Below are positions 24,793-37,862 of a stretch of 64,000 nucleotides of DNA, in pieces. The DNA lies in the NCBI RefSeq assembly GCF_000815025.1, contig NZ_CP007541.1, positions 310,001-374,000 of the forward strand. Reading direction: 5' to 3'. The notes under the pieces were generated by a model. That model did no database searches. It saw nothing but the letters and a program-made list of their open reading frames with translations, and was not told the DNA's origin. A program made the position numbers and the translations under genes. Source of the DNA: Coxiella endosymbiont of Amblyomma americanum. GTDB lineage: Bacteria > Pseudomonadota > Gammaproteobacteria > Coxiellales > Coxiellaceae. Position 1 is the first letter of the stretch; every line of letters begins with the position of its first letter.

Positions 24793-27700
24793 ATGACGCA
24801 ATCAAATGTTGAAAATGTTGAAGATGAAAATACAACCGTAGTTTCTTATGCTGAAAAACTGCGTGCACGAATCAACTTAGGCAAACGCGAAGTTGAAGTA
24901 TTAAAAACTCCTTATCTATTAGCAACACAAATAGAATTTTATCGTGCCTTCTTACAAAAAGATGTTGCTCCTGAATATCGAAAAAATACTGGCCTTCATG
25001 CTGCATTTAAATCTGTTTTTCCTATCTCTAGTTATTCTGGTTATGCGGAATTAGTTTATGTTAGTTATAGTCTAGGCGAAGGACCTATTTTTGATGTAGA
25101 AGAGTGTAAATTACGAGGTTTAACCTATGCAGCACCTTTAAAAGTGAATATGCGATTACTGATCTATGACAAAAATACATTCACGGGAAAAAAAGTCATT
25201 AGGGATATCAAAGAACAAGAAGTGTATATGGGTGAGATTCCATTAATGACGGAGACAGGAAGTCTCATAATAAATGGTACTGAGCGTGTGGTTGTATCTC
25301 AATTGCATCGTTCTCCAGGGGTGTTTTTTGAACACGATAAAGGTAAAACTCATTCTTCTGGAAAATTGTTATACTCAGCGCGTATTATTCCCTATCGCGG
25401 TTCGTGGTTGGATTTTGAATTTGACTACAAAGACTGCTTATTTATGAGAATAGATCGACGTCGAAAGTTGCCAGCAACAGTGATTTTAAAAGCGTTAGAT
25501 TACAGTGATGAAGAGATTCTTGATATGTTCTATAAAGCTAACGTTTTCCATTTGAATAAGACAAATGTCGTTTTAGAATTAATACCTAAGCGGTTACGAG
25601 GCGAATTGGCAACAATGGTGATAAAAGATAAAAAAGGGGAAATAATTGTTAAGCCCGGTAGGCGAATTTCAGCTCGACATGTTCGATTGATTGAACAGTC
25701 TGGGATCAATAAATTAGAATTGCTTGATGAGTATTTGTATGGAAAAGTTATTAGTAAAGCTATTTGTAATAAAGAAACTGGATTGATGATTGCCAGAGCA
25801 AATGAAGTTATTACAGAAGATTTATTAAAAAAATTACGGACTCAAAATGTTGACTTACTACATACATTGTACATCAATGAAATTGAATGCGGACCTTATA
25901 TTTCTGATACTTTACGATTGGATAATACAACAAATCAACTAGAAGCCTTAGTCGAAATTTATCATATTATGCGTCCCGGCGAACCACCGACAAAAGAAGC
26001 TGCTGAAAGTTTATTTGAGAGTTTATTCTTTTCGCCAGAACGTTATGATTTATCCGCGGTAGGAAGAATGAAATTCAACCGACGAGTCGGACGAAGAGAA
26101 TTGACAGGACCATGGACTTTATCTAAAAAAGATATTATGGATGTATTGCGGGTCCTTGTTGAGATTCGAGATGGGAAAGGCGATGTAGATGATATTGACC
26201 ATTTGGGAAATCGTCGTATTCGTAGTGTGGGTGAGATGGCTGAGAATCAATTTCGAATTGGTTTAGTACGTGTTGAAAGAGCAGTAAAAGATAGATTAAG
26301 TTTAGCAGATATTGAAACGTTAGTTCCTCAAGATTTAGTCAATGCAAAACCTGTATCGGCGGCGATTAAGGAATTCTTTGGTTCGAGTCAATTATCGCAA
26401 TTTATGGACCAAAATAACCCATTGTCTGAGATAACACATAAACGTCGGATATCTGCTTTAGGTCCAGGAGGGCTAACCAGAGAAAGAGCGGGTTTCGAAG
26501 TGCGGGATGTGCATCCTACCCACTATGGGCGTGTTTGTCCTATAGAAACTCCAGAAGGGCCAAATATTGGTTTAATTAACTCATTAGCAATATTTGCTCG
26601 GGCAAACGAATACGGTTTTTTAGAAACACCTTATCGCAAAGTGACTGGCGGAATAGTCACTAATAAAATTAAATATTTGTCAGCTATCGAGGAAGGCGAT
26701 TACTATATTGCACAGGCAAATACTAACGTTGATCAAGATGGTCGTATGACAGATGAATTAATTTCGTGTCGCTATAAAGGTGAATTTACTCTTACTGTAC
26801 CAGAGAAAGTACACTATATAGATGTTTCGCCGAGACAAATCGTTTCTGTTGCCGCTGCCTTAATTCCTTTTTTAGAACATGATGATGCCAATAGGGCGTT
26901 AATGGGTTCTAATATGCAACGACAGGCGGTGCCTACAATTAGACCAGAGGCACCTTTGGTGGGAACTGGAATGGAACGAACTGTAGCTATAGATTCTGGG
27001 GTAACGGTGGTTGCTAAGCGCAGTGGGATCGTGGATTTCGTTGACGCTTCACGCATTGTAATTCGAACAAATGCAGGGGAGGTGGATGTAAATGATATTG
27101 GAGTTGATATTTATAATTTAACTAAATTTGCTCGATCTAATCAAAACACTTGTATTAATCAACATCCTATTGTGGAAGTAGGGGATTTTATACGAAAAGG
27201 GGATGTATTGGCTGATGGACCGTCTACTGATATTGGTGAATTAGCGCTGGGGCAGAATTTACTAGTGGCTTTTATGCCTTGGAATGGTTACAATTTTGAA
27301 GATTCCATTTTGATTTCTGAACGATTAGTAGAAGAAGATCGATTTACTACAATTCATATTCAGGAATTTACTTGTGTCGCTCGCGATACTAAATTAGGCC
27401 CAGAAGAAGTTACAGCAGATATTCCAAATATTGGAGAAAATGCGCTAGCAAAACTGGATGAATCTGGCATTGTGTATATTGGAGCTGAAGTCAATCCGGG
27501 TGATATTTTAATAGGTAAAGTAACCCCTAAAAGCGAAACTCAACTTACGCCAGAGGAAAAATTGCTGAGAGCAATTTTTGGTGAAAAAGCTTCGGATGTA
27601 AAAGATACGTCTTTGCGCGTTACTCCTGGAGTCACTGGAACTGTTATTGATGTTCGTATTTTTACTCGTGAAGGTGTAAAAAAAGATAAGCGTGCATTGG

Positions 27701-28926
27701 AGATTGAAAAGTCAGAGCTCTCAAAAATAGAAAAAGATTTAAACGATCGATTTCGTATCCGAGAAGATGCTTTGTTTGAAAATTTAGAAAGGCTGCTTAT
27801 TAATCAAACATTGTTATCTGTGGAAGCACTTAAATTAAAGCAAGATACCAGGATTAATAGAGCTTATTTGAAAAAATTACCAAGACAGCAATGGTTTGAC
27901 ATCCGATTACACGACAACAACGTAATGCAACAGCTTCAGGTTGTGTACGAACACTACAAGGAATTGCACAAAGTACGAGATCAAAAACTTAAAGATTTTC
28001 ATCAAAAATTGACCCAAGGTGGAGATTTAGCGCCAGGTGTTATTAAAATAGTAAAAGTTTACTTGGCGGTGAAGCGCCGTATTCAACCAGGCGACAAAAT
28101 GGCGGGGCGTCATGGAAATAAAGGGGTGATTTCCACTATTATTCCGGTTGAAGATATGCCTTATCTAGAAGATGGAACGCCAGTAGATATTGTGCTTAAT
28201 CCTTTAGGGGTTCCTTCTCGGATGAACATTGGTCAGGTATTAGAAACCCATTTAGGATGGGCTGCGAAAAGCTTGGGTGTTAAAATAGGTGAATTGATTG
28301 ACCAAGGTCGTGATGTAAAACAATTACGTAAAACTCTTAAGTCTATTTATGATTTCAGTAAAGCTCAGAAATTTAATATGGAGATTTTAAATGATAAAGA
28401 AGTTATGACTCTAGCAAAAAATTTAAGAAGAGGCGTTCCCATGTCATCGCCTGTATTTGATGGCGCTACAGAAGAAGAAATAAAATGTTTGCTAAAAATG
28501 ACGAATCTCCCTGTTTCTGGGCAAACTGATTTATATGATGGACGCACTGGGCAAAAATTTGATCGAGCAATCACTGTAGGTTATATGTATATGCTAAAGC
28601 TTAACCATTTAGTTGATGATAAGATACATGCTCGTTCTACAGGTTCTTATAGTCTTGTTACTCAGCAACCTCTAGGAGGTAAGGCCCAATTTGGAGGACA
28701 ACGATTTGGAGAAATGGAAGTGTGGGCATTAGAAGCTTATGGTGCAGCTTATACTCTTCAAGAGATGTTAACTGTGAAATCCGATGATGTGACTGGGCGC
28801 ACTCGTATGTATAAAAATATTGTTGATGGTGACCATCGAATGAGCGCTGGTATGCCGGAATCTTTTAACGTACTAATAAAAGAAATTCGTTCATTAGCTA
28901 TTGATATTAATTTAGAAAACGATTAA
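24793..28926 (+). CDS. rpoB: RNA polymerase beta subunit
   Basis: One of the two large catalytic subunits of RNA polymerase. The rifampicin-binding cluster [19 protein letters not shown] (about bases 26376-26435) and the following [12 protein letters not shown] read as wild type, so no common resistance substitution is visible. The C-terminal [20 protein letters not shown] is complete. I chose the start at 24793 because GAGGT lies nine bases upstream; an in-frame ATG at 24784 sits directly against that site. The length is then 1,377 residues, a little longer than E. coli (1,342). Confidence 0.98.
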   Translation: MTQSNVENVEDENTTVVSYAEKLRARINLGKREVEVLKTPYLLATQIEFYRAFLQKDVAPEYRKNTGLHAAFKSVFPISSYSGYAELVYVSYSLGEGPIFDVEECKLRGLTYAAPLKVNMRLLIYDKNTFTGKKVIRDIKEQEVYMGEIPLMTETGSLIINGTERVVVSQLHRSPGVFFEHDKGKTHSSGKLLYSARIIPYRGSWLDFEFDYKDCLFMRIDRRRKLPATVILKALDYSDEEILDMFYKANVFHLNKTNVVLELIPKRLRGELATMVIKDKKGEIIVKPGRRISARHVRLIEQSGINKLELLDEYLYGKVISKAICNKETGLMIARANEVITEDLLKKLRTQNVDLLHTLYINEIECGPYISDTLRLDNTTNQLEALVEIYHIMRPGEPPTKEAAESLFESLFFSPERYDLSAVGRMKFNRRVGRRELTGPWTLSKKDIMDVLRVLVEIRDGKGDVDDIDHLGNRRIRSVGEMAENQFRIGLVRVERAVKDRLSLADIETLVPQDLVNAKPVSAAIKEFFGSSQLSQFMDQNNPLSEITHKRRISALGPGGLTRERAGFEVRDVHPTHYGRVCPIETPEGPNIGLINSLAIFARANEYGFLETPYRKVTGGIVTNKIKYLSAIEEGDYYIAQANTNVDQDGRMTDELISCRYKGEFTLTVPEKVHYIDVSPRQIVSVAAALIPFLEHDDANRALMGSNMQRQAVPTIRPEAPLVGTGMERTVAIDSGVTVVAKRSGIVDFVDASRIVIRTNAGEVDVNDIGVDIYNLTKFARSNQNTCINQHPIVEVGDFIRKGDVLADGPSTDIGELALGQNLLVAFMPWNGYNFEDSILISERLVEEDRFTTIHIQEFTCVARDTKLGPEEVTADIPNIGENALAKLDESGIVYIGAEVNPGDILIGKVTPKSETQLTPEEKLLRAIFGEKASDVKDTSLRVTPGVTGTVIDVRIFTREGVKKDKRALEIEKSELSKIEKDLNDRFRIREDALFENLERLLINQTLLSVEALKLKQDTRINRAYLKKLPRQQWFDIRLHDNNVMQQLQVVYEHYKELHKVRDQKLKDFHQKLTQGGDLAPGVIKIVKVYLAVKRRIQPGDKMAGRHGNKGVISTIIPVEDMPYLEDGTPVDIVLNPLGVPSRMNIGQVLETHLGWAAKSLGVKIGELIDQGRDVKQLRKTLKSIYDFSKAQKFNMEILNDKEVMTLAKNLRRGVPMSSPVFDGATEEEIKCLLKMTNLPVSGQTDLYDGRTGQKFDRAITVGYMYMLKLNHLVDDKIHARSTGSYSLVTQQPLGGKAQFGGQRFGEMEVWALEAYGAAYTLQEMLTVKSDDVTGRTRMYKNIVDGDHRMSAGMPESFNVLIKEIRSLAIDINLEND

Positions 28927-28947
28927 TACCGGTCCAGGAGAACTATA

Positions 28948-31900
28948 TTGAGAGATCTATTAAAAAGATTAAAAAGTGAAAAACATATAACCGAATTCGA
29001 CGCACTTCGTATCAGGCTAGCGTCTCCAGAAGAAATCCGCTCTTGGTCGTACGGGGAAGTAAAAAAACCAGAGACTATTAATTATAGAACTTTTAAACCT
29101 GAACGTGATGGTTTGTTCTGTGCTAAAATTTTTGGTCCCATTAAAGATTACGAATGTTTGTGTGGAAAATATAAACGTCTTAAACATCGTGGTGTAATCT
29201 GTGAGAAATGCGGCGTAGAAGTTACCCTAGCTAAAGTTCGGCGAGATAGAATGGGTCATATTGAATTGGCTTCCCCAGTAGCTCACATTTGGTACCTTAA
29301 ATCGTTACCGTCACGTATTGGTTTATTGCTTGATATGACTTTGCGTGACATTGAGCGTATTCTTTACTTTGAAACATATGTAGTAATAAATCCTGGAATG
29401 ACTGCACTGGATCAAAATCAATTACTCTCAGAAGAAGCATATCTTGATGCATTGGAGGAACATGGTAATGAATTTACAGCACTGATGGGCGCGGAAGCTA
29501 TTCAGAAACTGTTACGAGATATAGATGTTTCTGAAGAAGTAAAAACACTGCGTTCAAAAATATCAGTCGCTACCTCGGAAACGAAAATAAAAAAATTCAT
29601 TAAGCGACTCAAAGTCTTAAGTGCATTCTTGGAATCTGGAAATAAACCGGAGTGGATGATATTGACTGTGTTACCTGTTTTGCCCCCGGATTTGCGACCT
29701 TTGGTGCCATTGGATGGCGGGCGTTTTGCTACTTCAGATTTAAATGACTTGTATCGTCGGGTAATTAATCGAAATAACAGACTAAAACGTCTTTTAGATC
29801 TTAATGCACCGGATATTATCGTTCGTAACGAAAAACGGATGTTGCAAGAAGCAGTAGATGCTTTATTAGATAATGGTCGTCGTGGGCGAGCTATTTTAGG
29901 CTCTAATCGTCGACCATTAAAGTCTTTAGCAGATATGATTAAAGGAAAATCTGGACGTTTTCGTCAAAATTTGCTTGGTAAACGAGTGGATTATTCTGGT
30001 CGTTCCGTTATTGTAGTAGGGCCAACTTTAAAACTTCATCAAGCGGGTCTACCAAAGAAAATGGCATTAGAGTTATTTAAACCTTTTATCTTTAGCAAAT
30101 TACAACGAGGAGGGTTGGCAACTACTATTAAAGCAGCTAAAAAGATGGTGGAAAGCGAAGTACCGGAGGTGTGGGATATTCTTGAAGAAGTTATTCGAGA
30201 ACACCCTATTTTATTAAACAGAGCCCCGACTTTACATCGTTTAGGTATTCAAGCATTTGATCCAGTATTGGTGGAAGGGAAAGCAATACAGTTACATCCA
30301 CTTGTATGTACAGCTTATAACGCGGATTTCGATGGAGATCAAATGGCTGTACATGTCCCGCTGACTTTGGAATCGCAATTGGAAGCGCGGTCTTTGATGA
30401 TGTCTACTAACAATGTTTTACATCCAGCGAACGGTGAGCCAATTATTGTACCCACTCATGACGTAATACTGGGGCTTTATTATATCACACGAGATCGTGT
30501 GAATGCAAAAGGTGAAGGTATGCGGTTTTCAGATGTAGATGAGGCGGTGCGTGCTTATGAGAATGGGTATACGGATTTACACGCACGTATTATTGTTCGG
30601 ATAAAAGAGAGTCTTTTAAATAGAACAGGAGAGGGTATGGAGGAAAGTGAACGTTTGGTTGCCACTGTTATAGGACGTGTTTTGTTATGGAAGATTGTTC
30701 CTAAAGGATTATCTTTTACATTGGTTAATCAGCCAATGACTAAAAAAGCGGTAACGCAATTATTGGATATCTGTTATCGGAATTTAGGGTTAGAGACTAC
30801 TGTCACTTTTTCGGATAACTTAATGTATATGGGTTTCCGCTATGCAACTTCTTCTGGTATTTCTATAGGTATAAACGACCTTTTAGTACCTGATGAAAAA
30901 GCAAAAATTATTTCTCAAGCTGAAGAAGAGATTCAAGAAATGCAAAAACAATATGCTTCTGGATTAGTAACATACGGTGAGCATCGTAATAAAGTAATTG
31001 ATATCTGGTCTCGCACTAATGACCAGGTCGCTAAAGCAATGATGGAAAAGATTGCTGTAGAAAAAGTAACAGGCACTCAAGGCGAAGAAATAACCCAAAG
31101 CTCTTTTAATTCCATTTATATGATGTCTGATTCTGGCGCTAGAGGTTCTGCAGCACAAATCCGTCAACTGGCTGGAATGAGAGGTCTAATGGCAAAACCA
31201 GATGGTACTATTATTGAAACACCTATTACTGCCAATTTTCGCGAGGGATTAAACGTTTTGCAATATTTTATTTCCACTCATGGTGCTCGTAAAGGTTTAG
31301 CTGATACTGCTTTAAAAACAGCGAATTCAGGATATTTAACTAGACGGCTTGTGGATGTTGCTCAAGATTTAGTTGTTACTGAATACAACTGTGATACTAA
31401 CCATGGTATTGAAATAATGCCGCATATTGAAGGAGGTGATGTGGTGGAACCTCTGCGAGAACGAGTCTTAGGGCGAGTCTTGGCAAAATCGATTATAGAT
31501 TCTAAATCTGGAAAAGAATTGATAACTAGGGATACTCTTTTAGATGAGAAATTGGTTAATTTACTAGAAGAACATGGTGTAGATCGTGTTATAGTCCGCT
31601 CAGCAATTACTTGTGAGACAGCATACGGTATTTGCTCGATGTGTTATGGACGTGATCTAGCCCGTGGACATATGGTGAATGTAGGAGAAGCCGTTGGTGT
31701 AGTGGCCGCTCAATCAATTGGTGAGCCAGGCACTCAATTAACTATGCGTACATTTCATATGGGAGGAGCTGCTTCTCGAGCAACCGCTATTAACAGCATT
31801 GAAGTAAAATCTTCTGGGAAAATTAAGTTGCGTAATTTAAAGATTGTAGAACAAATTAGCGGTAGTTTAGTAGCAATTTCTCGCTCAGGAGAATTAGTAG

Positions 31901-33207
31901 TGCAAGATCCTAAAGGAGGAGGGGAGCGTGAGCACTATAAAGTTCCTTATGGCGCAACTATTAATGTACGCAATGGTGACTTTGTAAAGGCTGGACAGAT
32001 GGTAGCTCAATGGGATCCTCATACTCATCCTATTATTACAGAGGTAGCAGGAAACTTACATTTTGTTGATTTAGTGGATGGTATAACTATGAATCGACAA
32101 ACTGATGAACTGACAGGTCTGAGTAGTATTGTAGTAACTTCTACTAGACAACGCACCGTTAGTGGTAAAGAACTTCGACCTATGGTTAAGCTTGTGGATG
32201 AAAATGACAATAGTATATTTTTATCAAGTGGTAAAATTCCGGCGCACTATTTCTTACCGGAAGGTACCATTCTTACTAAAGAGGACGGTTCTGTAGTCCA
32301 AATTGGTGACGTGTTGGCACGTATCCCTCAAGAAACTTCAAAGACCAGGGACATTACCGGAGGACTGCCGCGTGTAGCTGATCTTTTTGAAGCTCGTCGA
32401 CCGAAAGATGCCGCTGTTTTAGCAGAAATTTCTGGAATAGTAAGTTTTGGTAAAGACACTAAAGATAAAGATCGTTTAATTATTACTACTCTGGACGGAA
32501 GTACCACTCACGAAGAGCTTATTCCTAAATGGCGCCATGTGAATGTTTTTGAAGGTGAAACAGTAGAAAAGGGTGAAGTAATTGCTGAGGGCCCTCCAGA
32601 TGCTCACGATATTCTACGTTTACTGGGAGTAAATGCAATGGCGAATTATATTGTTAATGAAGTACAAGAAGTTTATCGATTGCAAGGAGTAAAAATTAAT
32701 GATAAACATATCGAAGTAATCGTCCGCCAAATGTTACGAAAAGTAAAGATTGTTGACCCAGGTGAAACAGCATTTCTGCAAAATGAGCAGGTAGAGCAGC
32801 CCCTCGCTCGAGAAGAAAATAAAAAAATTATGAAAAAACATGGACAGATAGCAAAACTAGAACCAGTGTTATTAGGAATCACGAAAGCTTCTTTAGCTAC
32901 TGAGTCCTTTATTTCGGCCGCGTCTTTTCAAGAAACAACGCGTGTATTAACAGCTGCTTCTGTGAGCGGAAAGCGTGATGATTTACGGGGTCTAAAAGAG
33001 AACGTAATTGTCGGGAGACTCATTCCTGCTGGAACAGGATTTAGTTATCATCAGGAACGTCGGTATTGTAGAGAAAAAAATGAAAGCTCATCAGAAGGGA
33101 TACTAACTGAGAAGTCACGGCCCTCTGTTTCGCATAAAGACGAACGAGGGATAACAGTCAGTGAAGCAGAAGAGGCTTTAAGCGCAGCTTTCAAATTAAA
33201 AAACTAA
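28948..33207 (+). CDS. rpoC: RNA polymerase beta' subunit
   Basis: Carries the active-site magnesium motif NADFDGDQ at residues 458-465 and the N-terminal zinc site [20 protein letters not shown] near residues 70-90. The second zinc site [13 protein letters not shown] is also complete. At 1,419 residues it is near the E. coli size (1,407). It uses a TTG start with AGGAG eight bases upstream; the next residues [10 protein letters not shown] match the usual N-terminus. It lies 21 bases after rpoB. The C-terminus has a charged, less conserved tail. Confidence 0.98.
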   Translation: MRDLLKRLKSEKHITEFDALRIRLASPEEIRSWSYGEVKKPETINYRTFKPERDGLFCAKIFGPIKDYECLCGKYKRLKHRGVICEKCGVEVTLAKVRRDRMGHIELASPVAHIWYLKSLPSRIGLLLDMTLRDIERILYFETYVVINPGMTALDQNQLLSEEAYLDALEEHGNEFTALMGAEAIQKLLRDIDVSEEVKTLRSKISVATSETKIKKFIKRLKVLSAFLESGNKPEWMILTVLPVLPPDLRPLVPLDGGRFATSDLNDLYRRVINRNNRLKRLLDLNAPDIIVRNEKRMLQEAVDALLDNGRRGRAILGSNRRPLKSLADMIKGKSGRFRQNLLGKRVDYSGRSVIVVGPTLKLHQAGLPKKMALELFKPFIFSKLQRGGLATTIKAAKKMVESEVPEVWDILEEVIREHPILLNRAPTLHRLGIQAFDPVLVEGKAIQLHPLVCTAYNADFDGDQMAVHVPLTLESQLEARSLMMSTNNVLHPANGEPIIVPTHDVILGLYYITRDRVNAKGEGMRFSDVDEAVRAYENGYTDLHARIIVRIKESLLNRTGEGMEESERLVATVIGRVLLWKIVPKGLSFTLVNQPMTKKAVTQLLDICYRNLGLETTVTFSDNLMYMGFRYATSSGISIGINDLLVPDEKAKIISQAEEEIQEMQKQYASGLVTYGEHRNKVIDIWSRTNDQVAKAMMEKIAVEKVTGTQGEEITQSSFNSIYMMSDSGARGSAAQIRQLAGMRGLMAKPDGTIIETPITANFREGLNVLQYFISTHGARKGLADTALKTANSGYLTRRLVDVAQDLVVTEYNCDTNHGIEIMPHIEGGDVVEPLRERVLGRVLAKSIIDSKSGKELITRDTLLDEKLVNLLEEHGVDRVIVRSAITCETAYGICSMCYGRDLARGHMVNVGEAVGVVAAQSIGEPGTQLTMRTFHMGGAASRATAINSIEVKSSGKIKLRNLKIVEQISGSLVAISRSGELVVQDPKGGGEREHYKVPYGATINVRNGDFVKAGQMVAQWDPHTHPIITEVAGNLHFVDLVDGITMNRQTDELTGLSSIVVTSTRQRTVSGKELRPMVKLVDENDNSIFLSSGKIPAHYFLPEGTILTKEDGSVVQIGDVLARIPQETSKTRDITGGLPRVADLFEARRPKDAAVLAEISGIVSFGKDTKDKDRLIITTLDGSTTHEELIPKWRHVNVFEGETVEKGEVIAEGPPDAHDILRLLGVNAMANYIVNEVQEVYRLQGVKINDKHIEVIVRQMLRKVKIVDPGETAFLQNEQVEQPLAREENKKIMKKHGQIAKLEPVLLGITKASLATESFISAASFQETTRVLTAASVSGKRDDLRGLKENVIVGRLIPAGTGFSYHQERRYCREKNESSSEGILTEKSRPSVSHKDERGITVSEAEEALSAAFKLKN

Positions 33208-33344
33208 AAGTATGGTACGGCTTTAAGGATTTCTATGGTTTAGAATTTGTGATTTTCTAAAATATAAAAGGACTTGTGCTTATATTATACAAATTTACGG
33301 ATACATCCATCTATAAAGAGCGTTGATTTTGATAGTCAATGTAC

Positions 33345-33374
33345 TTGACAAGGGGTGTTGTCTTTATTTAGAAT
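33345..33374 (+). promoter_or_regulatory. Probable promoter of the str operon
   Basis: TTGACA (33345-33350) is followed after 18 bases by TAGAAT (33369-33374), about 70 bases before rpsL. It lies in the 238-base gap after rpoC, the natural place for a str promoter. The next 35 bases can form a small hairpin (CCTCTGCCTT with AAGGAGAGG). Confidence 0.6.
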
Positions 33375-33445
33375 CCCTGTCCTCTGCCTTGTTAAGGAGA
33401 GGGGGTTTGTGTTGCTTAAATCTGAGGATTGAGAAGAGAATTTAA

Positions 33446-33820
33446 ATGTCTAGGATTAATCAGTTAGTAAGGAAACCACGTCGTGCACGAGTAAAGAAAA
33501 GTGATGTTCCTGCATTAGTGGGTTGTCCTCAAAAACGAGGTGTATGCATACGAGTGTATACCATCACTCCTAAAAAGCCTAATTCGGCTTTAAGAAAAGT
33601 AGCCCGTGTGCGCGTTACCAATGGCGCAGAGGTTACTGCTTATATAGGAGGAGAAGGTCACAATTTACAAGAACACTCGGTAGTTTTAATTCGAGGTGGT
33701 CGTGTAAAAGACTTGCCTGGTGTGCGTTATCACATTATTCGTGGCAGTTTAGATACAGCAAGCGTTTTAGGAAGGCGGCGCGGTCGTTCTAAGTATGGTG
33801 CAAAAAAACCGAAAGAGTAA
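33446..33820 (+). CDS. rpsL: Ribosomal protein S12
   Basis: Decoding-centre protein of the 30S subunit, 124 residues as in E. coli. The streptomycin-relevant lysines are present in [15 protein letters not shown] (about residue 43) and [12 protein letters not shown] (about residue 88), so the sequence looks streptomycin-sensitive. It starts the rpsL-rpsG-fusA-tufA set. Confidence 0.97.
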   Translation: MSRINQLVRKPRRARVKKSDVPALVGCPQKRGVCIRVYTITPKKPNSALRKVARVRVTNGAEVTAYIGGEGHNLQEHSVVLIRGGRVKDLPGVRYHIIRGSLDTASVLGRRRGRSKYGAKKPKE

Positions 33821-33840
33821 GTAAAATGGGGAAAAATTAG

Positions 33841-34416
33841 GTGGCACGAAGAAAATCGGCGTCTAGACGGGAAGTTTTGCCGGATCCGCTCTTCTGTAGT
33901 GAGCTTTTGGCTAAGTTCATAAATGCTGTCATGCGACATGGGAAGAAGTCAGTAGCGGAGGGTATTGTCTATGGGGCTCTTGGTGTAGTAATAAGAAAAC
34001 AAGAGCATACTAGCAGTAGTAAAGGGTACTCTGTAAAAGAAAAGAACAATGACTCTAGTAGAGAACACGAAAACAGTGAAAAAAGTGGTTGGCTTAATGA
34101 AGAAATACGCTTTGCAGCTCTTGGTGTATTTAAGAAAGCTTTGGACAATGTGATGCCAAGCGTGGAAGTAAAATCACGTCGAGTGGGTGGATCTACGTAT
34201 CAAATTCCTGTGGAAATACGGGCGGTACGACGCCAAGCTCTAGCGATGCGTTGGTTAAGTAAATGTGCAAAAGCAAGAAATGAAAAAACAATGACTCTAC
34301 GTTTAGCGAATGAAATTTTAGATGCTGTGGAGCAACGTGGTGGGTCAATAAAAAAAAAGGAAGATATGCATCGCATGGCTAAAGCAAATCAAGCATTTGC
34401 ACACTATCGGTGGTAA
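33841..34416 (+). CDS. rpsG: Ribosomal protein S7 with an internal insertion
   Basis: 30S head assembly protein that contacts the E-site tRNA and represses the str operon in E. coli. Its 191 residues exceed the usual 156-179. An extra hydrophilic stretch of about 35 residues at 53-88 ([18 protein letters not shown] onward, rich in S, K, E and N) lies between two core helices. The core is otherwise normal, ending [17 protein letters not shown]. It starts with GTG. I recall a similarly long S7 in Coxiella, but could not check this. Confidence 0.95.
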   Translation: MARRKSASRREVLPDPLFCSELLAKFINAVMRHGKKSVAEGIVYGALGVVIRKQEHTSSSKGYSVKEKNNDSSREHENSEKSGWLNEEIRFAALGVFKKALDNVMPSVEVKSRRVGGSTYQIPVEIRAVRRQALAMRWLSKCAKARNEKTMTLRLANEILDAVEQRGGSIKKKEDMHRMAKANQAFAHYRW

Positions 34417-34436
34417 AGGAAGAAGGAAGATCGTGA

Positions 34437-36533
34437 ATGACGACTAGAGCAATCCCATTAGAACATACACGTAACATAGGTATTATGGCGCATATTGATG
34501 CGGGCAAGACTACAACTACTGAACGTATCCTTTACTATACAGGTGTATCTCACAAAATGGGGGAGGTGCACGAAGGAAATGCCGTAATGGATTGGATGGA
34601 ACAAGAACAGGAACGTGGTATCACTATTACTTCAGCCGCTACTACGTGTTTTTGGATGGGTATGGATCAACAATATGCAAAGCACCGAATTAATATTATT
34701 GATACACCCGGGCATGTTGATTTCACAATTGAAGTTGAGCGTTCTTTGCGAGTACTTGATGGAGCCATCGCTATTTTTTGTTCAGTAGGAGGAGTTGAAC
34801 CGCAAAGTGAAACTGTTTGGCGACAAGCTAATCGTTACGGTGTTCCGCGTTTAGGATTTGTGAACAAGATGGATCGAACAGGAGCTGATTTTCTACGCGT
34901 GGTACAACAAGTGAGAGATCGTCTACAGTCCAATCCAGTACCCATTCAGCTTCCTGTTGGTTCAGAAGAAAATTTCCAAGGCATTATTGATTTAGTGCAA
35001 ATGAAAGCTATCTATTGGAATGAATTGGATAGAGGGCGTACTTATACTTTATCGGATTTACCCAAAAACATGAAGTCAACAGCCCAAGAATGGCGTGAAA
35101 GAATGGTAGAAGCTGCAGCTGAATCTTCTGAAAAATTAATGGAAAAGTACTTAGAAATTGGTGATCTTTCTGAGAAAGAAGTGTTAGAAGGACTGCGTCG
35201 GCGAACTCTTGCTAACGAAATCGTACCAATGCTATGTGGAAGTGCTTTTAAGAATAAAGGAGTGCAAGCCTTATTAGATGCTGTGGTTGACTATTTACCT
35301 GCACCTACTGATATACCTGATATTCGAGGTGAAGAAGCAGACGGTTCAGAAGGTTCTCGTGCAGCTTCTGACGAATCTTCTTTTTCGGCGTTGGCTTTTA
35401 AAATTGCCTCTGATCCTTTTGTTGGAACACTAACTTTTTTTCGCGTATATTCTGGTGTACTTAGATCAGGTGATTCAGTTTATAATCCTGTCAAGCGTAA
35501 AAAAGAACGTGTTGGTCGTCTTTTGCGTATGCATTCTAACGCTCGAGAAGAGATTGGAACAGTATATGCAGGTGATATTGCTGCTGCAGTGGGTTTGAAA
35601 AACGTTACCACTGGGGATACGCTCTGCGATCAACGTCAAATTATCACTCTTGAAAAGATAGAATTTCCAGAGCCTGTGATTTCTGTGTCTATTGAACCAA
35701 AAACTAAGGCTGATCAAGAAAAAATGGGGGTAGCTTTAGGAAAGTTAGCTCAGGAAGATCCTTCATTTCGAGTGCATACTGACAAAGAATCTGGACAGAC
35801 CATTATTGAAGGTATGGGTGAGTTGCATCTAGAAATTATCGTAGACCGAATGCGTCGAGAATTTAATGTTACTGCGAATGTTGGAAAACCTTGTGTAGCT
35901 TATCGAGAAGCCATTCGAAGAACGGTGGAACAAGAGGGAAAATATATACGTCAAACTGGTGGTCGAGGACAATACGGGCATGTATGGCTTCGTATCGAAC
36001 CAAAAGAACCGGGTTCTGGTTTTGAATTTGTAAATGAAATTATAGGAGGTGCAGTACCTAAAGAGTATATACCGGCTGTGGAAAAAGGTGTAAAAGAGCA
36101 GATGGAAAACGGAGTAATTGCTGGGTATCCTATAGTAGATGTTAAAGTGGCTATTTTTGATGGTTCCTATCACGACGTTGACTCTAGCGAAATGGCATTT
36201 AAAATCGCTAGTTCGTTGTGTTTTAGAAATGGAGCCGCTAAGGCAGACCCTACATTACTTGAACCAATTATGAAAATAGAGGTTGTTACTCCAGAGGAGT
36301 ATATGGGCGATATTGTTGGTGATCTTAATCGGCGTCGAGGTGTAATTCAAGGTATAGGTGATAATGCATCTGGTAAGGGCGTTAATGCTGAAGTACCTTT
36401 AGCAGAAATGTTTGGTTATGCGACTGCACTGCGTTCACTCAGTCAAGGACGTGCAATTTATACAATGGAGTTTTTGAAATATGCCGAAGTTCCTGCAAAT
36501 GTTGCTGCAGCAATTATTAAACAACCAAATTAA
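34437..36533 (+). CDS. fusA: Elongation factor G
   Basis: Translocation GTPase. [15 protein letters not shown] holds the P-loop near residues 17-31, DTPGHVDFT and NKMDRTGAD follow, and domain IV has the normal GGRGQYGHV loop. At 698 residues it is typical. Its TAA stop marks a rearrangement: the AA of the stop is already part of the tuf-bearing repeat, so the native fusA-tufA spacer seems to have been replaced. Confidence 0.98.
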   Translation: MTTRAIPLEHTRNIGIMAHIDAGKTTTTERILYYTGVSHKMGEVHEGNAVMDWMEQEQERGITITSAATTCFWMGMDQQYAKHRINIIDTPGHVDFTIEVERSLRVLDGAIAIFCSVGGVEPQSETVWRQANRYGVPRLGFVNKMDRTGADFLRVVQQVRDRLQSNPVPIQLPVGSEENFQGIIDLVQMKAIYWNELDRGRTYTLSDLPKNMKSTAQEWRERMVEAAAESSEKLMEKYLEIGDLSEKEVLEGLRRRTLANEIVPMLCGSAFKNKGVQALLDAVVDYLPAPTDIPDIRGEEADGSEGSRAASDESSFSALAFKIASDPFVGTLTFFRVYSGVLRSGDSVYNPVKRKKERVGRLLRMHSNAREEIGTVYAGDIAAAVGLKNVTTGDTLCDQRQIITLEKIEFPEPVISVSIEPKTKADQEKMGVALGKLAQEDPSFRVHTDKESGQTIIEGMGELHLEIIVDRMRREFNVTANVGKPCVAYREAIRRTVEQEGKYIRQTGGRGQYGHVWLRIEPKEPGSGFEFVNEIIGGAVPKEYIPAVEKGVKEQMENGVIAGYPIVDVKVAIFDGSYHDVDSSEMAFKIASSLCFRNGAAKADPTLLEPIMKIEVVTPEEYMGDIVGDLNRRRGVIQGIGDNASGKGVNAEVPLAEMFGYATALRSLSQGRAIYTMEFLKYAEVPANVAAAIIKQPN

Positions 36534-36562
36534 GGTCACCGGTTCAAATCCGGTTGTGGGCT
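36532..36562 (+). pseudogene. 3' fragment of tRNA-Thr (GGT)
   Basis: These 31 bases equal 19687-19717: part of the variable loop, the T-arm (CCGGTTCAAATCCGG) and the 3' acceptor strand TGTGGGC with discriminator T. The 5' half of the tRNA is absent, so no tRNA can be formed. Confidence 0.9.
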
Positions 36563-36615
36563 GCGACAGAATTTCAAGGAAGAAGGCGTAATGGTGTTTT
36601 TAGGAGTTTTTATAT

Positions 36616-37809
36616 ATGTCTAAAGTAAGATTTATAAGAGAGAAACCGCATTTAAATGTGGGGACAATTGGTCACGTGGACCACGGTAAAACAACGTTAA
36701 CAGCGGCATTGACTAAGGTGTTATCGGAAAGATTTGGAGGGGAGGCCCGGGCGTTTGATCAGATAGACAATGCTCCGGAAGAACGAGCACGAGGTATCAC
36801 AATAGCAACCTCGCACGTGGAATACCAGAGTGACAGTCGCCATTATGCACACGTTGATTGTCCAGGTCACGCGGATTATGTAAAGAACATGATTACAGGA
36901 GCGGCTCAGATGGATGGAGCGATACTGGTAGTAAGTGCAGCGGATGGTCCAATGCCGCAAACACGAGAACACATTGTGTTAGCAAAACAAGTGGGAGTGC
37001 CTGCGATAGTGGTGTTTTTAAACAAAGGAGATATAGTAGACGATGAGGAATTGCTGGCATTGGTAGAAATGGAGGTAAGAGATTTATTGACCAGTTACGA
37101 TTTTCCAGGAGACGAGACACCAGTTGTTACAGGTTCAGCGTTGAAAGCGTTAGAAGGGGACGGTGGAGCATTAGGTATTCCATCGGTATTGAAATTAGTA
37201 CAGGTAATGGATGCGTATTTTAAAGACCCAAAACGCGAAAAAGACAAACCATTTCTTATGCCCATCGAGGACGTGTTTTCAATATCGGGACGAGGGACAG
37301 TAGTAACGGGACGTATTGAAAGAGGGATCGTTAAGGCAGGAGATGAAGTCGAGATTGTGGGAATTAAGACAACGGTTAAGACAACGTGCACGGGCGTAGA
37401 GATGTTCAGGAAATTATTGGACGAAGGCCAAGCGGGAGATAATGTTGGGGTGTTATTGAGAGGAACAAAGCGAGAAGAAGTTGAGCGCGGGCAAGTGCTG
37501 GCCCAACCGAAAACAATTACTCCACATACAACATTTGAAGCCGAAGTTTACGTCTTGTCAAAAGAGGAAGGGGGCCGGCATACACCTTTTGTAAAAGGTT
37601 ACCGCCCACAATTTTATTTTCGCACAACAGACGTTACGGGAGAGGTCCTGCGTCTTCCGAAAGGGGTGGAAGTGGTAATGCCAGGAGACAATGTGACAGT
37701 GACGGTGCAATTGATAGCGCCAGTAGCAATGGACGAAGGGTTGCGATTTGCGGTCCGCGAAGGTGGGCGTACTGTTGGAGCTGGTGTCGTAACAAAGATT
37801 GTTGAATAA
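36616..37809 (+). CDS. tuf: Elongation factor Tu (copy A)
   Basis: Same 397-residue product as the gene at 19771, with identical G-domain motifs ([17 protein letters not shown]). Identical DNA, including the leader, means the two copies share translation signals. Its position between fusA and rpsJ is the ancestral tufA locus and joins the str and S10 operons. Transcription here must come mostly from fusA read-through, since the copied leader derives from inside the tRNA-tufB transcript. Confidence 0.98.
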   Translation: MSKVRFIREKPHLNVGTIGHVDHGKTTLTAALTKVLSERFGGEARAFDQIDNAPEERARGITIATSHVEYQSDSRHYAHVDCPGHADYVKNMITGAAQMDGAILVVSAADGPMPQTREHIVLAKQVGVPAIVVFLNKGDIVDDEELLALVEMEVRDLLTSYDFPGDETPVVTGSALKALEGDGGALGIPSVLKLVQVMDAYFKDPKREKDKPFLMPIEDVFSISGRGTVVTGRIERGIVKAGDEVEIVGIKTTVKTTCTGVEMFRKLLDEGQAGDNVGVLLRGTKREEVERGQVLAQPKTITPHTTFEAEVYVLSKEEGGRHTPFVKGYRPQFYFRTTDVTGEVLRLPKGVEVVMPGDNVTVTVQLIAPVAMDEGLRFAVREGGRTVGAGVVTKIVE

Positions 37810-37862
37810 CTCGAGTAAATAATTTTAAAGATAGATAAAGAGTCTAAGAAATCGGTAGTCAT

